NCBI GenBank assembly: GCA_016201185.1
Contig: JACQDG010000037.1
Location: 1-32,161, forward strand
Length of the DNA stretch: 32,161 nt
From: Acidobacteriota bacterium
GTDB lineage: Bacteria > Acidobacteriota > Terriglobia > Bryobacterales > JACQDG01
Direction of reading: 5' to 3'
Below are positions 7,934 to 17,107 of this stretch, one piece after another (within the stretch, counting starts at the first letter, position 1; every line of letters starts with the position of its first letter). The position numbers and the translations under genes were made by a program. The notes beneath the pieces were generated by a model that saw only the letters and a list, made by a program, of their open reading frames with translations, was not told where the DNA came from and searched no databases.

Positions 7934-10465
7934 TCATCGAACTACCACCTCAGCCCGCGGCGCGTCCAGAGGGATGGCCTCGAGCTTTGCGTTGCGGGCG
8001 GCGATGCTGGAGATATTCACCGTGGTCTTGCCGGCGCCAGCCGCCTGAAACTCCACGACTAGCAGCACGCCGCTGCCCGAAACGCCTCCTGAGCCGGGGA
8101 AACGGGCCAGGTTGATGGAAGCCTCCCCGCTGTCTTCCTGCACGTTCTTCGAGAAGATGATGTCCTGGCCGTCGCTGGTGAGCAGGCCGCCCTTACGCAC
8201 GTCGACCAGGTGCAGCATTTTCGGGTCGTAAGTGATCCGCAGGGGCGCAGCAAAAAGCTCGGTCACGTTATCGAGCAGCAGGTTCAGGGTGATGCGGGCG
8301 CCGGCGGCCTCACTCACCTGGGGCCGATCGAAGCGCAGCCGCGGCGTGATTACCTCGGCGCGGTTCGAGGGCAGCGCAGGAGCAACCGCGGCCGCCGGTG
8401 CTTTCGCCTCTGGCCCTTGTGCCGGCGTCGGAGCGCCCTCCGGGCGAGGAGCCGGAGTGGGAACGGCCAATGGCAGCGGGACAGCAGGGGCGGCCGGCGG
8501 CTGGGCGGGAGTCGCAGGGGGCGGGGCGCTCTCCGGGTTGGGGAGCGCCGGATGATCATCCCTCGGCTGGGTGAAGCTCAGCTTCACCTGCTGATCGGTG
8601 CCGGCGCTTATGCCCCTCATGTTCACGTCGGTCAGGTCCGGCACCCGCACCACGTGCGGGACCAGCACGATCAGGATTTCATTCTCCGACTTCTCCAGGT
8701 GCTCGCTCGAGAACAGTCGTCCGAGGAGAGGCAGTTGACCCAGGCCGGGCACTCCTGAAATGGTCTTGGTCGTCTGGGCCTGCATCAGCCCGCCGATCAC
8801 GTTGGCCTCGCCTTCCTTCAGCCGGATGTCGTGGGTCACCTTGCGCTGGCCGATGATGGGTTGCGAGATGCCGCCGATGTCGATCCGGTCGCGAACGTTG
8901 GAGATCTCGATCTCCACGTGCATGGATATTTCCTTGCCGGCGTGAATGCGCGGTGTCAGGTCGAGCACCACGCCCACGTCCTGGTAGTTGAACTGGGTGT
9001 TCACCAGCGGGTTGATGCCCACGCCGCCGATGCCCGGCTGGAAGCTGCCCGTGGCGATGGGGATCCGGTCGCCGATGCGCAGGCTGGCCTTAAAACCGTC
9101 GAAGCCCCGCACGCGCGGCGATTGCAGCACCCGTGTATCGGAAGTGCTCAGCAGCGCCTTGATGCTGGCGCCCGGCAGGGTGAGGGAAAAATCGTTGAAG
9201 TTGACTTTGCCGATCTTGGCGAGGGAAATGGCGCTGCCGGTGGTCGTGCCGCCATCTTTGCTTCCGCTGGGGATCGGGCTGCGCGGCGTGAAGCCGACCG
9301 GGATATTGATCCCCGGCGTCGTGCCCGAAACCGGCGTGATCCCCAGGTCGCGCGTCTTCGACCGGCTGACCTCCAGCACCATGACGTCGATGATGACCTC
9401 GCCGCGCGACTTATCCACGTCGTTGAGCACCTTCTCGGCCAGGGCCACCTGGTCGGCCGTGCCGCGAATCACCATGGCGTTCAGCGAGTTGACGGTGAAC
9501 AGACGCCGGATATCGGCCACCGAGCGGACCGCAGTGGCGATTTCCTGCAGCTCCTGGGCCGTGTAGGCATTGGTGAGATAGAAGGTCTTGACGACGTATT
9601 CCTCGTAATCGCGGCGCTTGGCGGCGTTGTCGTTGGTGACAAAGATGGCGTTAGAGGAAAGCGGCTTCCAGTACGCCTTGGCGATGGTCCCCACGTAGTC
9701 CAGCGCTTCATAAAGCGTGGCGTTGTTCAGCTCCAGGGTCACGCGCCGGTCCTGGTATTCCGGATCAAACAGCACGTTGATGCCGGCCAGCTTGCCCACC
9801 GTTTCGAAGATCACCTTGCTGCTGTTGTTGATCTTCAGGTTGATGGGCTGGCTGGAGATGGGCTTGAGGTGGGGGAGGGTCTGCAGGCTTTCGACCAGGG
9901 CTTCGGTTTCCGTCTTGGCGGCGACAGCCGGCGACACGGCAGGTGCGGGCTTGGCCTTTTCCGCGCTTTCCTCCGGCGTAGGAGTCTCCGGACGCTCGCC
10001 CGGCTTGGCTCCAGGAACTGCAGACGGCGCTGCCTTCTGCTCCCTCTTCTTTATCAGTTCCGTGGTCCGCTTCAGTTCCTGCTCGGCGATGCCGGAGCTG
10101 CCGTCGATGGCCAGCGCCTTCTCAAATTCCGCCGCGGCCTCGAGTAGGTTGCCTTTGTCGAGCAGTTGGTGGCCCCGGTCGACATGCCACTGGCCGGCGA
10201 CAAAGCGAACCCGGCCTGCAGCCAGTTGGTAGGTCTGGTTTTCCGGGTCTTCCTGCAAGGCCTTGTTATACAGTTCCAAGGCCCGATCGTATTCCTTGCG
10301 CAGCTCAGCCCGGCGGGCCTGCTTGAAAAGGGCGCTTCCCTTGGGGGCGGCCAGAAGCGGCGTCACCGCGTTTCCCAGCCCCAGCCACAGCGCCAGCCCC
10401 AGGGCCAGTCCCCTCAAAACACGTACCTTACTACCGGCTCTACGGCGTATGCTAAGATCAGTCAT
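7934..10465 (-). CDS. Secretin (type II/IV) with N-terminal TPR and C-terminal cohesin-like domain
   Basis: TPR region, STN-like IFETVGKLAGINVLFD, secretin core VLDLTPRIH...GLMQAQTTKTISGVPGLGQLPLLGRLF, Pro/Ala linker, cohesin-like tail. Start set at MTDLSIRRR (10465) rather than 10639. Confidence 0.87.
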   Translation of the reverse strand: MTDLSIRRRAGSKVRVLRGLALGLALWLGLGNAVTPLLAAPKGSALFKQARRAELRKEYDRALELYNKALQEDPENQTYQLAAGRVRFVAGQWHVDRGHQLLDKGNLLEAAAEFEKALAIDGSSGIAEQELKRTTELIKKREQKAAPSAVPGAKPGERPETPTPEESAEKAKPAPAVSPAVAAKTETEALVESLQTLPHLKPISSQPINLKINNSSKVIFETVGKLAGINVLFDPEYQDRRVTLELNNATLYEALDYVGTIAKAYWKPLSSNAIFVTNDNAAKRRDYEEYVVKTFYLTNAYTAQELQEIATAVRSVADIRRLFTVNSLNAMVIRGTADQVALAEKVLNDVDKSRGEVIIDVMVLEVSRSKTRDLGITPVSGTTPGINIPVGFTPRSPIPSGSKDGGTTTGSAISLAKIGKVNFNDFSLTLPGASIKALLSTSDTRVLQSPRVRGFDGFKASLRIGDRIPIATGSFQPGIGGVGINPLVNTQFNYQDVGVVLDLTPRIHAGKEISMHVEIEISNVRDRIDIGGISQPIIGQRKVTHDIRLKEGEANVIGGLMQAQTTKTISGVPGLGQLPLLGRLFSSEHLEKSENEILIVLVPHVVRVPDLTDVNMRGISAGTDQQVKLSFTQPRDDHPALPNPESAPPPATPAQPPAAPAVPLPLAVPTPAPRPEGAPTPAQGPEAKAPAAAVAPALPSNRAEVITPRLRFDRPQVSEAAGARITLNLLLDNVTELFAAPLRITYDPKMLHLVDVRKGGLLTSDGQDIIFSKNVQEDSGEASINLARFPGSGGVSGSGVLLVVEFQAAGAGKTTVNISSIAARNAKLEAIPLDAPRAEVVVR

Positions 10466-10577
10466 TCGAGCTAAGTGGACCGCGGACTCGCCTCGCAAAC
10501 GGCGCTTCCACGTGGTAATCCATCTTTGTTGACGCGCCGCCGGGACTCGGCGTGGAGGCCTTTTTTCCGATCCCCCT

Positions 10578-11015
10578 ATGGCAGGCCCGAAAAGCGAAGA
10601 AGCACGACTACTGAGCGCCAACCGCCAGGCAGCCCACAACTACTTCCTGCTGGACCGATTCGAAGCCGGCCTGGAGCTCCGGGACAGCTACGCCGCTATC
10701 GAGGGCGGCGAGGCCTGGCTGCACAACGCCCACATCAGCCATTACTCCCACGGCAACCGCGAGAACCACAACCCGATTCGTACCCGCAAGCTGCTGCTCC
10801 ACCGCGAGGAAATCCGCAAGCTCATCGGCAAGACCAGGGAAAAGGGGCTGGCCCTGATCCCGCTCCGGTTCTATCTAAAGAAAGGAAAAATCAAGTGCGA
10901 GCTGGCCCTGGCCAAGGGCAAGCGATTACACGACAAGCGCGAGACAGAACGCGCCCGCACCGCTGAAGCCGAAGCTCGCGAGGCCATCCGAGCCCGCCGC
11001 ACCCGTGAATCATGA
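10578..11015 (+). CDS. smpB: SsrA-binding protein SmpB, lacking an internal conserved block
   Basis: [75 protein letters not shown]. Confidence 0.9.
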   Translation: MAGPKSEEARLLSANRQAAHNYFLLDRFEAGLELRDSYAAIEGGEAWLHNAHISHYSHGNRENHNPIRTRKLLLHREEIRKLIGKTREKGLALIPLRFYLKKGKIKCELALAKGKRLHDKRETERARTAEAEAREAIRARRTRES

Positions 11016-12517
11016 CTCCCATCCTGATCTGGCAGTCTGCTGAGAGCATTTCCACTGAGGCCCTGGCTATTGTGGTTTTCGAGAAGGACGCCGGCCAGGA
11101 AGTTCCGGGCGACGATCTGTTTCGCCGTTTTGATGCACTGACCGAAGGCCTGCTGGGCGAGTTGTACCGCGCCGGGGAGTGCACCGGAAAGATGCTGGAT
11201 GCCGTGCTTCTCCACCGGCCCCGGGGCCTGGCCGCCCGCCGGTTGCTGCTGGTGGGAGGAGGCAAGCGCGAAAAATTCAATTCCGCCGAGTTGCGAAAGG
11301 CGGCCGGCGCAGTCCTCCGTTGCTTGAAAGGAAGAGGTGTGCACGAATTTGCCTTTCTACCGGCGGGAAGGCTTCCCCTCGCCCGGCAGATCGCCGCGGC
11401 GGTGGAAGGCCTGCTGGCCGCCGACTTCGAGCCCGATACCTACAAGACTGACAAGAAGGACGATAAGCGCATAGACCGCGTATCCATTGTCGCTGGCTCA
11501 TCCCCTGAGGCCGCATCGGACAAAGTGGACGCCGCTCTGGAGCGCGCCGTGACCGTGACCCAGGCCCAGAACTTCGCCCGGGAACTGATCAACGAGCCGG
11601 CCAACCACCTTACCCCCAGCGAGCTTGTGGCCCGAGCGCAGAAAACTGCTGTGGATTGCGGCCTCGACTTCGATGTTTTGGACGCAGAAAGGATGCAGGC
11701 GCTGAAGATGGGGGCGCTGTTGGGCGTGGCCCAGGGCAGTGCCGAGCCGCCGGCCCTGATCGTGCTGCGGTATCGTCCGGCGGCCGTTCCCTCTTCCAAC
11801 ACGCACCTGGGGCTGGTGGGCAAGGCGGTCACTTTCGACAGCGGCGGCATCTCGATCAAGCCGGCCGAAGGCATGGAGAAAATGAAATACGACATGGCCG
11901 GGGGCGCCACCATGATCGCCGTCATGCGCGCTCTGGCTGCCTTGAAGCCATCCATTCGCGTCTCGGCCTTCATCCCCACGGTGGAGAACATGCCCGGCAG
12001 CCGCGCCCAACGGCCAGGCGACATTCAAACCACCATGTCAGGCAAGACCGTCGAGGTCATCAACACCGATGCCGAGGGCCGCCTCATCCTGGCCGACGCC
12101 CTCACCTACGCTCGCAAGCAAGGCTGCAGCCACCTGATCGATGCCGCCACTCTGACCGGCGCCATCGTGGTGGCCCTCGGCCATACCAACGTGGGCGTAT
12201 TCTCAAACGACCAGGCGTTTCTCGACCAGGTGCTGGCATCGGCGAAAGAATGCGGGGAGAAGATGTGGCCCATGCCGCTGGACGACGAATACAAGGACCA
12301 GCTCAAGAGCATCATCGCCGATCTGCCCAACACCGGCAGTCGCTGGGGCGGGGCCATCACGGCGGCCATGTTTCTGAAGGAATTTGCGGATACCACCCCC
12401 TGGGTCCACCTGGACATCGCCGGCACGGCCTGGCTCGAGGAAGCCAAGCCGTACATGCCCAAAGGCCCCTCCGGCGTCGCCGTCCGCACTCTGATTGATG
12501 TGGCTATGGACATGTAG
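11012..12517 (+). CDS. pepA: Leucyl aminopeptidase (M17)
   Basis: [47 protein letters not shown] overlap with smpB. Confidence 0.95.
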   Translation: MTPILIWQSAESISTEALAIVVFEKDAGQEVPGDDLFRRFDALTEGLLGELYRAGECTGKMLDAVLLHRPRGLAARRLLLVGGGKREKFNSAELRKAAGAVLRCLKGRGVHEFAFLPAGRLPLARQIAAAVEGLLAADFEPDTYKTDKKDDKRIDRVSIVAGSSPEAASDKVDAALERAVTVTQAQNFARELINEPANHLTPSELVARAQKTAVDCGLDFDVLDAERMQALKMGALLGVAQGSAEPPALIVLRYRPAAVPSSNTHLGLVGKAVTFDSGGISIKPAEGMEKMKYDMAGGATMIAVMRALAALKPSIRVSAFIPTVENMPGSRAQRPGDIQTTMSGKTVEVINTDAEGRLILADALTYARKQGCSHLIDAATLTGAIVVALGHTNVGVFSNDQAFLDQVLASAKECGEKMWPMPLDDEYKDQLKSIIADLPNTGSRWGGAITAAMFLKEFADTTPWVHLDIAGTAWLEEAKPYMPKGPSGVAVRTLIDVAMDM

Positions 12518-12519
12518 GC

Positions 12520-12548
12520 TTGACTTACCAGAATCCTGGGGCTAGATT
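12520..12548 (+). promoter_or_regulatory. Sigma70-type promoter upstream of the DUF1326 gene
   Basis: TTGACT (12520-12525), 17 bp spacer, TAGATT (12543-12548). Confidence 0.6.
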
Positions 12549-12590
12549 CGATACATCAACGATTCTTAATCTCAATAGGGAGGGGAGGAT

Positions 12591-13295
12591 ATGAGACTGT
12601 TCACACTATTGCTGGGATTCGCTCTGGCCGCGGCCGGCCAGGAAGTTCCGTGGCAGGCTAAGCTGCAGTACATCGAAGCCTGCTCTTGCGATCTGTTCTG
12701 CCCGTGCTACTTCAACGACCACGCGTCCCACCAGGGCACCGGGGCGCATAGCTGCACCTTCAACATGGGTACCCGGGTCTTGGAGGGCAAGTACGGCGAC
12801 GTGAACTTGACCGGTATGAAGTTCTGGCTCTCCGGCGATCTGGGCGCTGATTGGGGCACCAAGGGGAAAGCGGATTGGCTGGTGGTGACCTTCGAGCCCA
12901 AAGCGACCCAGGAACAGAAGGACGGCCTGATGAAGATTCTTGGCAAGCTCTATCCGGTCACCTGGGGCAAGGTGGATTTTGACACTTCGGAGATCACCTG
13001 GACGATGGCTCCCGACGGCAAGACGGCCCACGCCAAACTGGCCAATGGCAAGGGCGACATGAAGCTGACGCGGGCAGGCAACGCCGACCCAAACCGGCCC
13101 GCTCAGGTTACCAACACGAAATACTTTGCCGCCACCTGGAACAGCCCCTTTAACCTTTATTACTCCGATCACTACTACAAGGGGTTCAGCAAGGATTATC
13201 AGCTCCACCACGCCAACGGCTTTGTCATCACGGTGGAGATGACTTCCGACGGCAAGCGGGTAACCAGCAGCGCGGCCCCGAAGAAGGGCGACTGA
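12591..13295 (+). CDS. DUF1326 domain-containing exported protein
   Basis: WQAKLQYIEACSCDLFCPCYF motif; signal peptide; GGGAGGGGAGG ribosome-binding site. Confidence 0.85.
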   Translation: MRLFTLLLGFALAAAGQEVPWQAKLQYIEACSCDLFCPCYFNDHASHQGTGAHSCTFNMGTRVLEGKYGDVNLTGMKFWLSGDLGADWGTKGKADWLVVTFEPKATQEQKDGLMKILGKLYPVTWGKVDFDTSEITWTMAPDGKTAHAKLANGKGDMKLTRAGNADPNRPAQVTNTKYFAATWNSPFNLYYSDHYYKGFSKDYQLHHANGFVITVEMTSDGKRVTSSAAPKKGD

Positions 13296-13304
13296 GCCCT
13301 AAAG

Positions 13305-13380
13305 CTTCACCGCAGAGGCGCAGAGAACGCCGAGCAGTGAACTCAGTTTTCTCTCTGCGTGCTCTGCGTCTCTGTGGTAA
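13305..13380. repeat. Imperfect palindromic intergenic repeat between convergent genes, possible bidirectional terminator
   Basis: Left arm TTCACCGCAGAGGCGCAGAGAACGC; right arm GCGTGCTCTGCGTCTCTGTGGTAA is nearly its reverse complement. Confidence 0.75.
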
Positions 13381-13388
13381 AAGGCTTT

Positions 13389-14369
13389 TTACCCGAATCC
13401 TTCCCATACATAGGCCCGGAAGCGGCGGATGGTCCGGAAGCCGACCCGCTCGTAAAGCCGTACTGCACCGGCATTCGACGCCGTTACGGTCAGGCTGGCG
13501 GCTTCGCCTCCGCCCTTAGCGAATGCCTGCAGCGAGCGCCAAAGCAGTTCCGAGCCTAACCCTAGCCCCCGCCTTTCCGGGGACACGCAGAGCTGGGTGA
13601 TGTGCCCTACTTCCGGCTCCACCAGGCTGGTGAGCGAGAGCCCACACAGCTCCCCGCTCGCGGAATCGATGGCCGCCTGGGCCGCGGGGGTGTGAAAAGC
13701 GCCGCAACCGGGATATTGCGTGATGTTGTGCAGGAAGCGCCGCGCTCCCGCCGCGCTGCGATACTGGTCGTTGATCTGGCTGTCCACGTGGCCTTCATAA
13801 GCCCGCGCGATCAGGTAGGCCGCCGGCTCCATGTAGCGTTCCGACCAGGGCTCGAATGTGACCTCGGCCGCCGGCCGCGGCCCGAACGTTTCGCGGCGCA
13901 GTTGCCCGATCCCATCCACGAGCATGAAATAACGCTCAAAAACCGTTAGCTGGGAGGGCGGGAATAACGAGGCCACGGCGTTGGAATCGAGCATCATCAA
14001 CTGGGCTTCGATGCGCCGCACGCCCGGCGTGTTCTCGGCCGCCTCTACTACGTGCTCCAGCAGAAGGTGCTGCGCCTCGACCGTCCGATAGGGCTCGGAG
14101 ACGAACAAGTCTCCGATCAGCATCTTGTAGTCTTCGTGCACGTAGTAGGCGTAGCCGACGGGCGCCGTGCCCCGCAGCAAAGCATAGCCGGTCAGCGCCC
14201 GCAGGTCGAGATAATGCCGGACGATTTCGCAGGAGGGTTGAAAGCCCCAGCGCAGCCGTGACGCCCAGACCTGGACTTCTTCCTCGAGCAGCGCGACGAA
14301 ATCTCTGGCCTGAAAATGCCGCAGGTCGAGGATTTCCAGCTTTTCCGGCTGCTCCGCCTGAGCGGCCAT
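13389..14369 (-). CDS. GNAT family N-acetyltransferase (probably two-domain)
   Basis: C-terminal GHITQLCVSPERRGLGLGSELLWRSL...ASNAGAVRLYERVGFRTIRRFRAYVW. Confidence 0.85.
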   Translation of the reverse strand: MAAQAEQPEKLEILDLRHFQARDFVALLEEEVQVWASRLRWGFQPSCEIVRHYLDLRALTGYALLRGTAPVGYAYYVHEDYKMLIGDLFVSEPYRTVEAQHLLLEHVVEAAENTPGVRRIEAQLMMLDSNAVASLFPPSQLTVFERYFMLVDGIGQLRRETFGPRPAAEVTFEPWSERYMEPAAYLIARAYEGHVDSQINDQYRSAAGARRFLHNITQYPGCGAFHTPAAQAAIDSASGELCGLSLTSLVEPEVGHITQLCVSPERRGLGLGSELLWRSLQAFAKGGGEAASLTVTASNAGAVRLYERVGFRTIRRFRAYVWEGFG

Positions 14370-14393
14370 GCTGCGATTATACCCTTTTGCGGC

Positions 14394-14422
14394 TTGACTG
14401 CCGGATACTCCGCCGCTAGAAT
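14394..14422 (+). promoter_or_regulatory. Sigma70-type promoter upstream of the metallophosphoesterase gene
   Basis: TTGACT (14394-14399), 17 bp spacer, TAGAAT (14417-14422); ATG at 14432. Confidence 0.65.
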
Positions 14423-14431
14423 CCCACCCAT

Positions 14432-15337
14432 ATGCGGACCTTCCGCCGGCTCCTCGGCGTCCTTCTTCTTTTCCTGGCGCCCCTTCTCGGCCAGGTCCTG
14501 CGCTTTGGGGCCATCGGGGACAGCGGGACGGGTGAGCCTCCCCAAATGCGCGTTGCCGAACGGATGCGGATCGTCAACGAGGAGCGGCATTGGGGGTTCG
14601 TCTTGATGCTCGGCGATAACATTTACGAGAGAGGCGACCCGGCTGATTTCGGCCCCAAGTTCAAGGATGTATACGCCGCCCTGATGCGTAGCGGGGCGAT
14701 ATTTCACGCCACTCTGGGCAATCACGACCGGAAGGATCGCAGCAAGGGGATGGCCCAGGTGGGGGACCCTGCCTTCGGCTACGTGGGCGGCCAGGACGAA
14801 TACGAGTTCGCGGCGGGTCCGGTCGTCAACGGCAAGACACTTGCCCGATTCATTTGCCTGAATTCCGATGCTTGGAAGAATGAGTCGAGGCGTGGCCAGC
14901 CTCCGCTTGATCGCCTGGCTCGGTTAGAGGCGTGGCTCCGGCAGTCGGACAGATTTCAGTGGAATCTTGTCTTCTTCCACAATCCCATTCAGACGTTCGT
15001 CGTCTCCAAATTCTGGCGCTGGACCGGCCGGTGGGGCCACGGCCCGGACAAGAACCTGCGCGGGTGGCTGGTGCCGGAATTCAAAGGCAAGGTGGACGTC
15101 GTGCTCAGCGGCCATAACCACTTTTATCAGGAGATCCAGCCTCAGGACCGCATACACTATTTTGTTTCGGGCGGGGGCGCCAAGATCCGCAAGGGCGCTA
15201 AGAAACATCATCCGCAGGTAGAGTTCGCAGCCGAGGTGCTGCACTTCATGGATTTCGAGCTCTCGGAAACGCAGTTAAAATATGCTGCGGTTTCGGAACG
15301 GGGCGAGATTCTGCACTCGGGTGTTGTCAACAAGTAG
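14432..15337 (+). CDS. Metallophosphoesterase (exported)
   Basis: FGAIGDSGTG, LMLGDNIYERG, LGNHD, LSGHNHFYQ, FVSGGGAK; signal peptide. Confidence 0.9.
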   Translation: MRTFRRLLGVLLLFLAPLLGQVLRFGAIGDSGTGEPPQMRVAERMRIVNEERHWGFVLMLGDNIYERGDPADFGPKFKDVYAALMRSGAIFHATLGNHDRKDRSKGMAQVGDPAFGYVGGQDEYEFAAGPVVNGKTLARFICLNSDAWKNESRRGQPPLDRLARLEAWLRQSDRFQWNLVFFHNPIQTFVVSKFWRWTGRWGHGPDKNLRGWLVPEFKGKVDVVLSGHNHFYQEIQPQDRIHYFVSGGGAKIRKGAKKHHPQVEFAAEVLHFMDFELSETQLKYAAVSERGEILHSGVVNK

Positions 15338-15391
15338 ACGCGGGCCGCGGTGTTGAGTCCCGGCGCCCCGCTCAGGTATCATAGGAAGCGA

Positions 15392-15610
15392 ATGGCGAAA
15401 GAAGAAGGAATCGAAGTAACCGGCACGGTCATTGAGAAGTTCCCGGGCGGGATGTTCAGCGTGGAGCTGGAGGACAAGCACAAGGTGCTGGCCCACATCG
15501 CCGGCAAGCTCCGCAAGAACCGCATCCGCATCCTGGCCGGCGACAAGGTCACTATCGAGCTGTCCCCTTATGATCTGACCCGCGGTCGGATCACCTACCG
15601 CTACCGCTGA
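15392..15610 (+). CDS. infA: Translation initiation factor IF-1
   Basis: 72 aa; [49 protein letters not shown]. Confidence 0.97.
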   Translation: MAKEEGIEVTGTVIEKFPGGMFSVELEDKHKVLAHIAGKLRKNRIRILAGDKVTIELSPYDLTRGRITYRYR

Positions 15611-15635
15611 GTCCGGGCGCTTTCTTGGCTGAAGT

Positions 15636-15664
15636 TTGACTCCCACCTCGATCTGGGCTAGGAT
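15636..15664 (+). promoter_or_regulatory. Promoter of the initiator tRNA gene
   Basis: TTGACT (15636-15641), 17 bp spacer, TAGGAT (15659-15664); tRNA 5' end at 15670. Confidence 0.65.
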
Positions 15665-15669
15665 TGAGT

Positions 15670-15746
<77 letters not shown>

Positions 15747-15823
15747 AGCCTTCCGATCCCCGCGATTGATTGCAGGCTGGTAGTCGCTCCGTTGTTCTCT
15801 TTTCGTTTGCCTCCGGCCGGTCT

Positions 15824-16285
15824 TCATTGCCGGCTCTCCTTCGACTTCTCCTCCATCAGGCGCTTCGTCATAAGAACAAGACCCAGAAGCTGGGTCCACT
15901 CCGAGACGATGTTGCCCACCACCTGTCCCCACTTCGCTTCGGAATCCATCTTCAGATACAGCACCAGCCAGGCGATTCCGGTGAGGACCAGAAAGACCGT
16001 CAGGGAATGGTCCCGAACCGCCTCACGCAGGCGACTCCGGAAACGGCCGTGCGGCTGCCGACTTTCCGCCGAGCCGATTTCGTAGAAATACTTCGTCGCA
16101 ATCACCATAATGACAACGCCGGTCCAATCCGCGATGGCGTTGCCGAAAAAGGAGCCCAGGTGCGTGGCCGGATTGGCGCGCGTGTAGAGCAGAATCCAGA
16201 GCAGTAAAACGCCAAGTGAGGCGATACTTAGAGAGTGATTCTTTAACGATCCATGGCTTCGATGGGTGAGGTGTGACGTACGCAT
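15824..16285 (-). CDS. Small membrane protein made of two repeated units (about 4 TM)
   Basis: Repeats NHSLSIASLGVLLLWILLY...GNAIADWTGVV...GSAESR and DHSLTVFLVLTGIAWLVLY...GNIVSEWTQLL...SKESR. Confidence 0.7.
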   Translation of the reverse strand: MRTSHLTHRSHGSLKNHSLSIASLGVLLLWILLYTRANPATHLGSFFGNAIADWTGVVIMVIATKYFYEIGSAESRQPHGRFRSRLREAVRDHSLTVFLVLTGIAWLVLYLKMDSEAKWGQVVGNIVSEWTQLLGLVLMTKRLMEEKSKESRQ

Positions 16286-16324
16286 GCCCCCCAGTATCCC
16301 ATCGCGGCAGCATAGTTGGCCGTT

Positions 16325-16471
16325 CTATGGCCGTCTCGACTGCACCAGGTCGTAAGGGTTGCGTACAGATCCTGGAACACGGCCGAGGCACCTCACGGCA
16401 TCTCCTTGGGCGGCTCCAGAAACTTGACGCCCTGCGCGCCCAACTGCTTCGCGGGCGCCGGCCTTCCGCCG
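16325..16471 (-). pseudogene. VOC family (glyoxalase/bleomycin resistance) C-terminal remnant, frameshifted
   Basis: Reverse frames give KQLGAQGVKFLEPPKEMP then, across a frame change, GASAVFQD and NPYDLVQSRRP*, in VOC C-terminal order. Confidence 0.65.
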
Positions 16472-16478
16472 CAGGCGC

Positions 16479-16970
16479 TCAGGTGAGATTCGAAGAAAGG
16501 AGCCGCTCCACGATGATGACGTCGCGCCAGACACCTCCCAGGCGGGCGTGCTTCTCGTAAACGCCCACCTAGCGGAAGCCGAGCGACCGGATCAGCGCCC
16601 GGCTCGGCCCATTCTCGGGAAAGACGCGGGAGACCAGCTTCCAGAAGCCCGCCTTCTCCGCCGCTTCGATCAGCGCTTCGAGGGCCAGCCGGCCGGCTCC
16701 GCGCCCGCGCCATTTCCGGCCGACGTAAAGCGAAGTTTCGGCGATCCCGGCGTAGCACTGGCGCGTCCGGTAGGTGAAGGTAGCGGCGAACGCCACCAGC
16801 TCGCCCTCTTCCTCCACGACGACTATGGGATGGATGCCGTCGAACCACGCTCGCACATCGGCGCCCGAGCGCAGGCCGGTTTCAAACGTGGCGACGCGTT
16901 CCTCGATTCCTTCGTTGTAAATGGCGGCGATGGCTTCGGCGTCTTCCGTGGTTGCGGCTCTGGCTTGCAT
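16479..16970 (-). pseudogene. GNAT acetyltransferase (phosphinothricin/arsinothricin acetyltransferase-like) with an in-frame amber codon
   Basis: MQARAATTEDAEAIAAIYNEGIEERVATFET...LGFR then TAG (16569-16571), then VGVYEKHARLGGVWRDVIIVERLLSSNLT and TGA in the same frame. Confidence 0.8.
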
Positions 16971-17107
16971 GGGCTTCGGATCGGCAGGAAGGATACATCC
17001 GCGCTGGCTTCAGATGCAAGCCCGGCAGGACCGGATGAGAGGCGCCGGGGTGCTATGATGGGTGTTTTTCTGCCGGACATTTTCCCTGAATCCGGGAGGT
17101 TGTCTTT

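Noticed and set aside
8831-10147. 438-aa plus-strand ORF opposite the secretin
   Set aside because: Low-complexity shadow translation; the minus-strand secretin is clearly coding
10528-10566. Possible terminator or promoter (TTGACG, CGCCG/CGGCG, TTTTTT) before smpB
   Set aside because: Stem too short and too far from the T run; no good -10 at 17 bp
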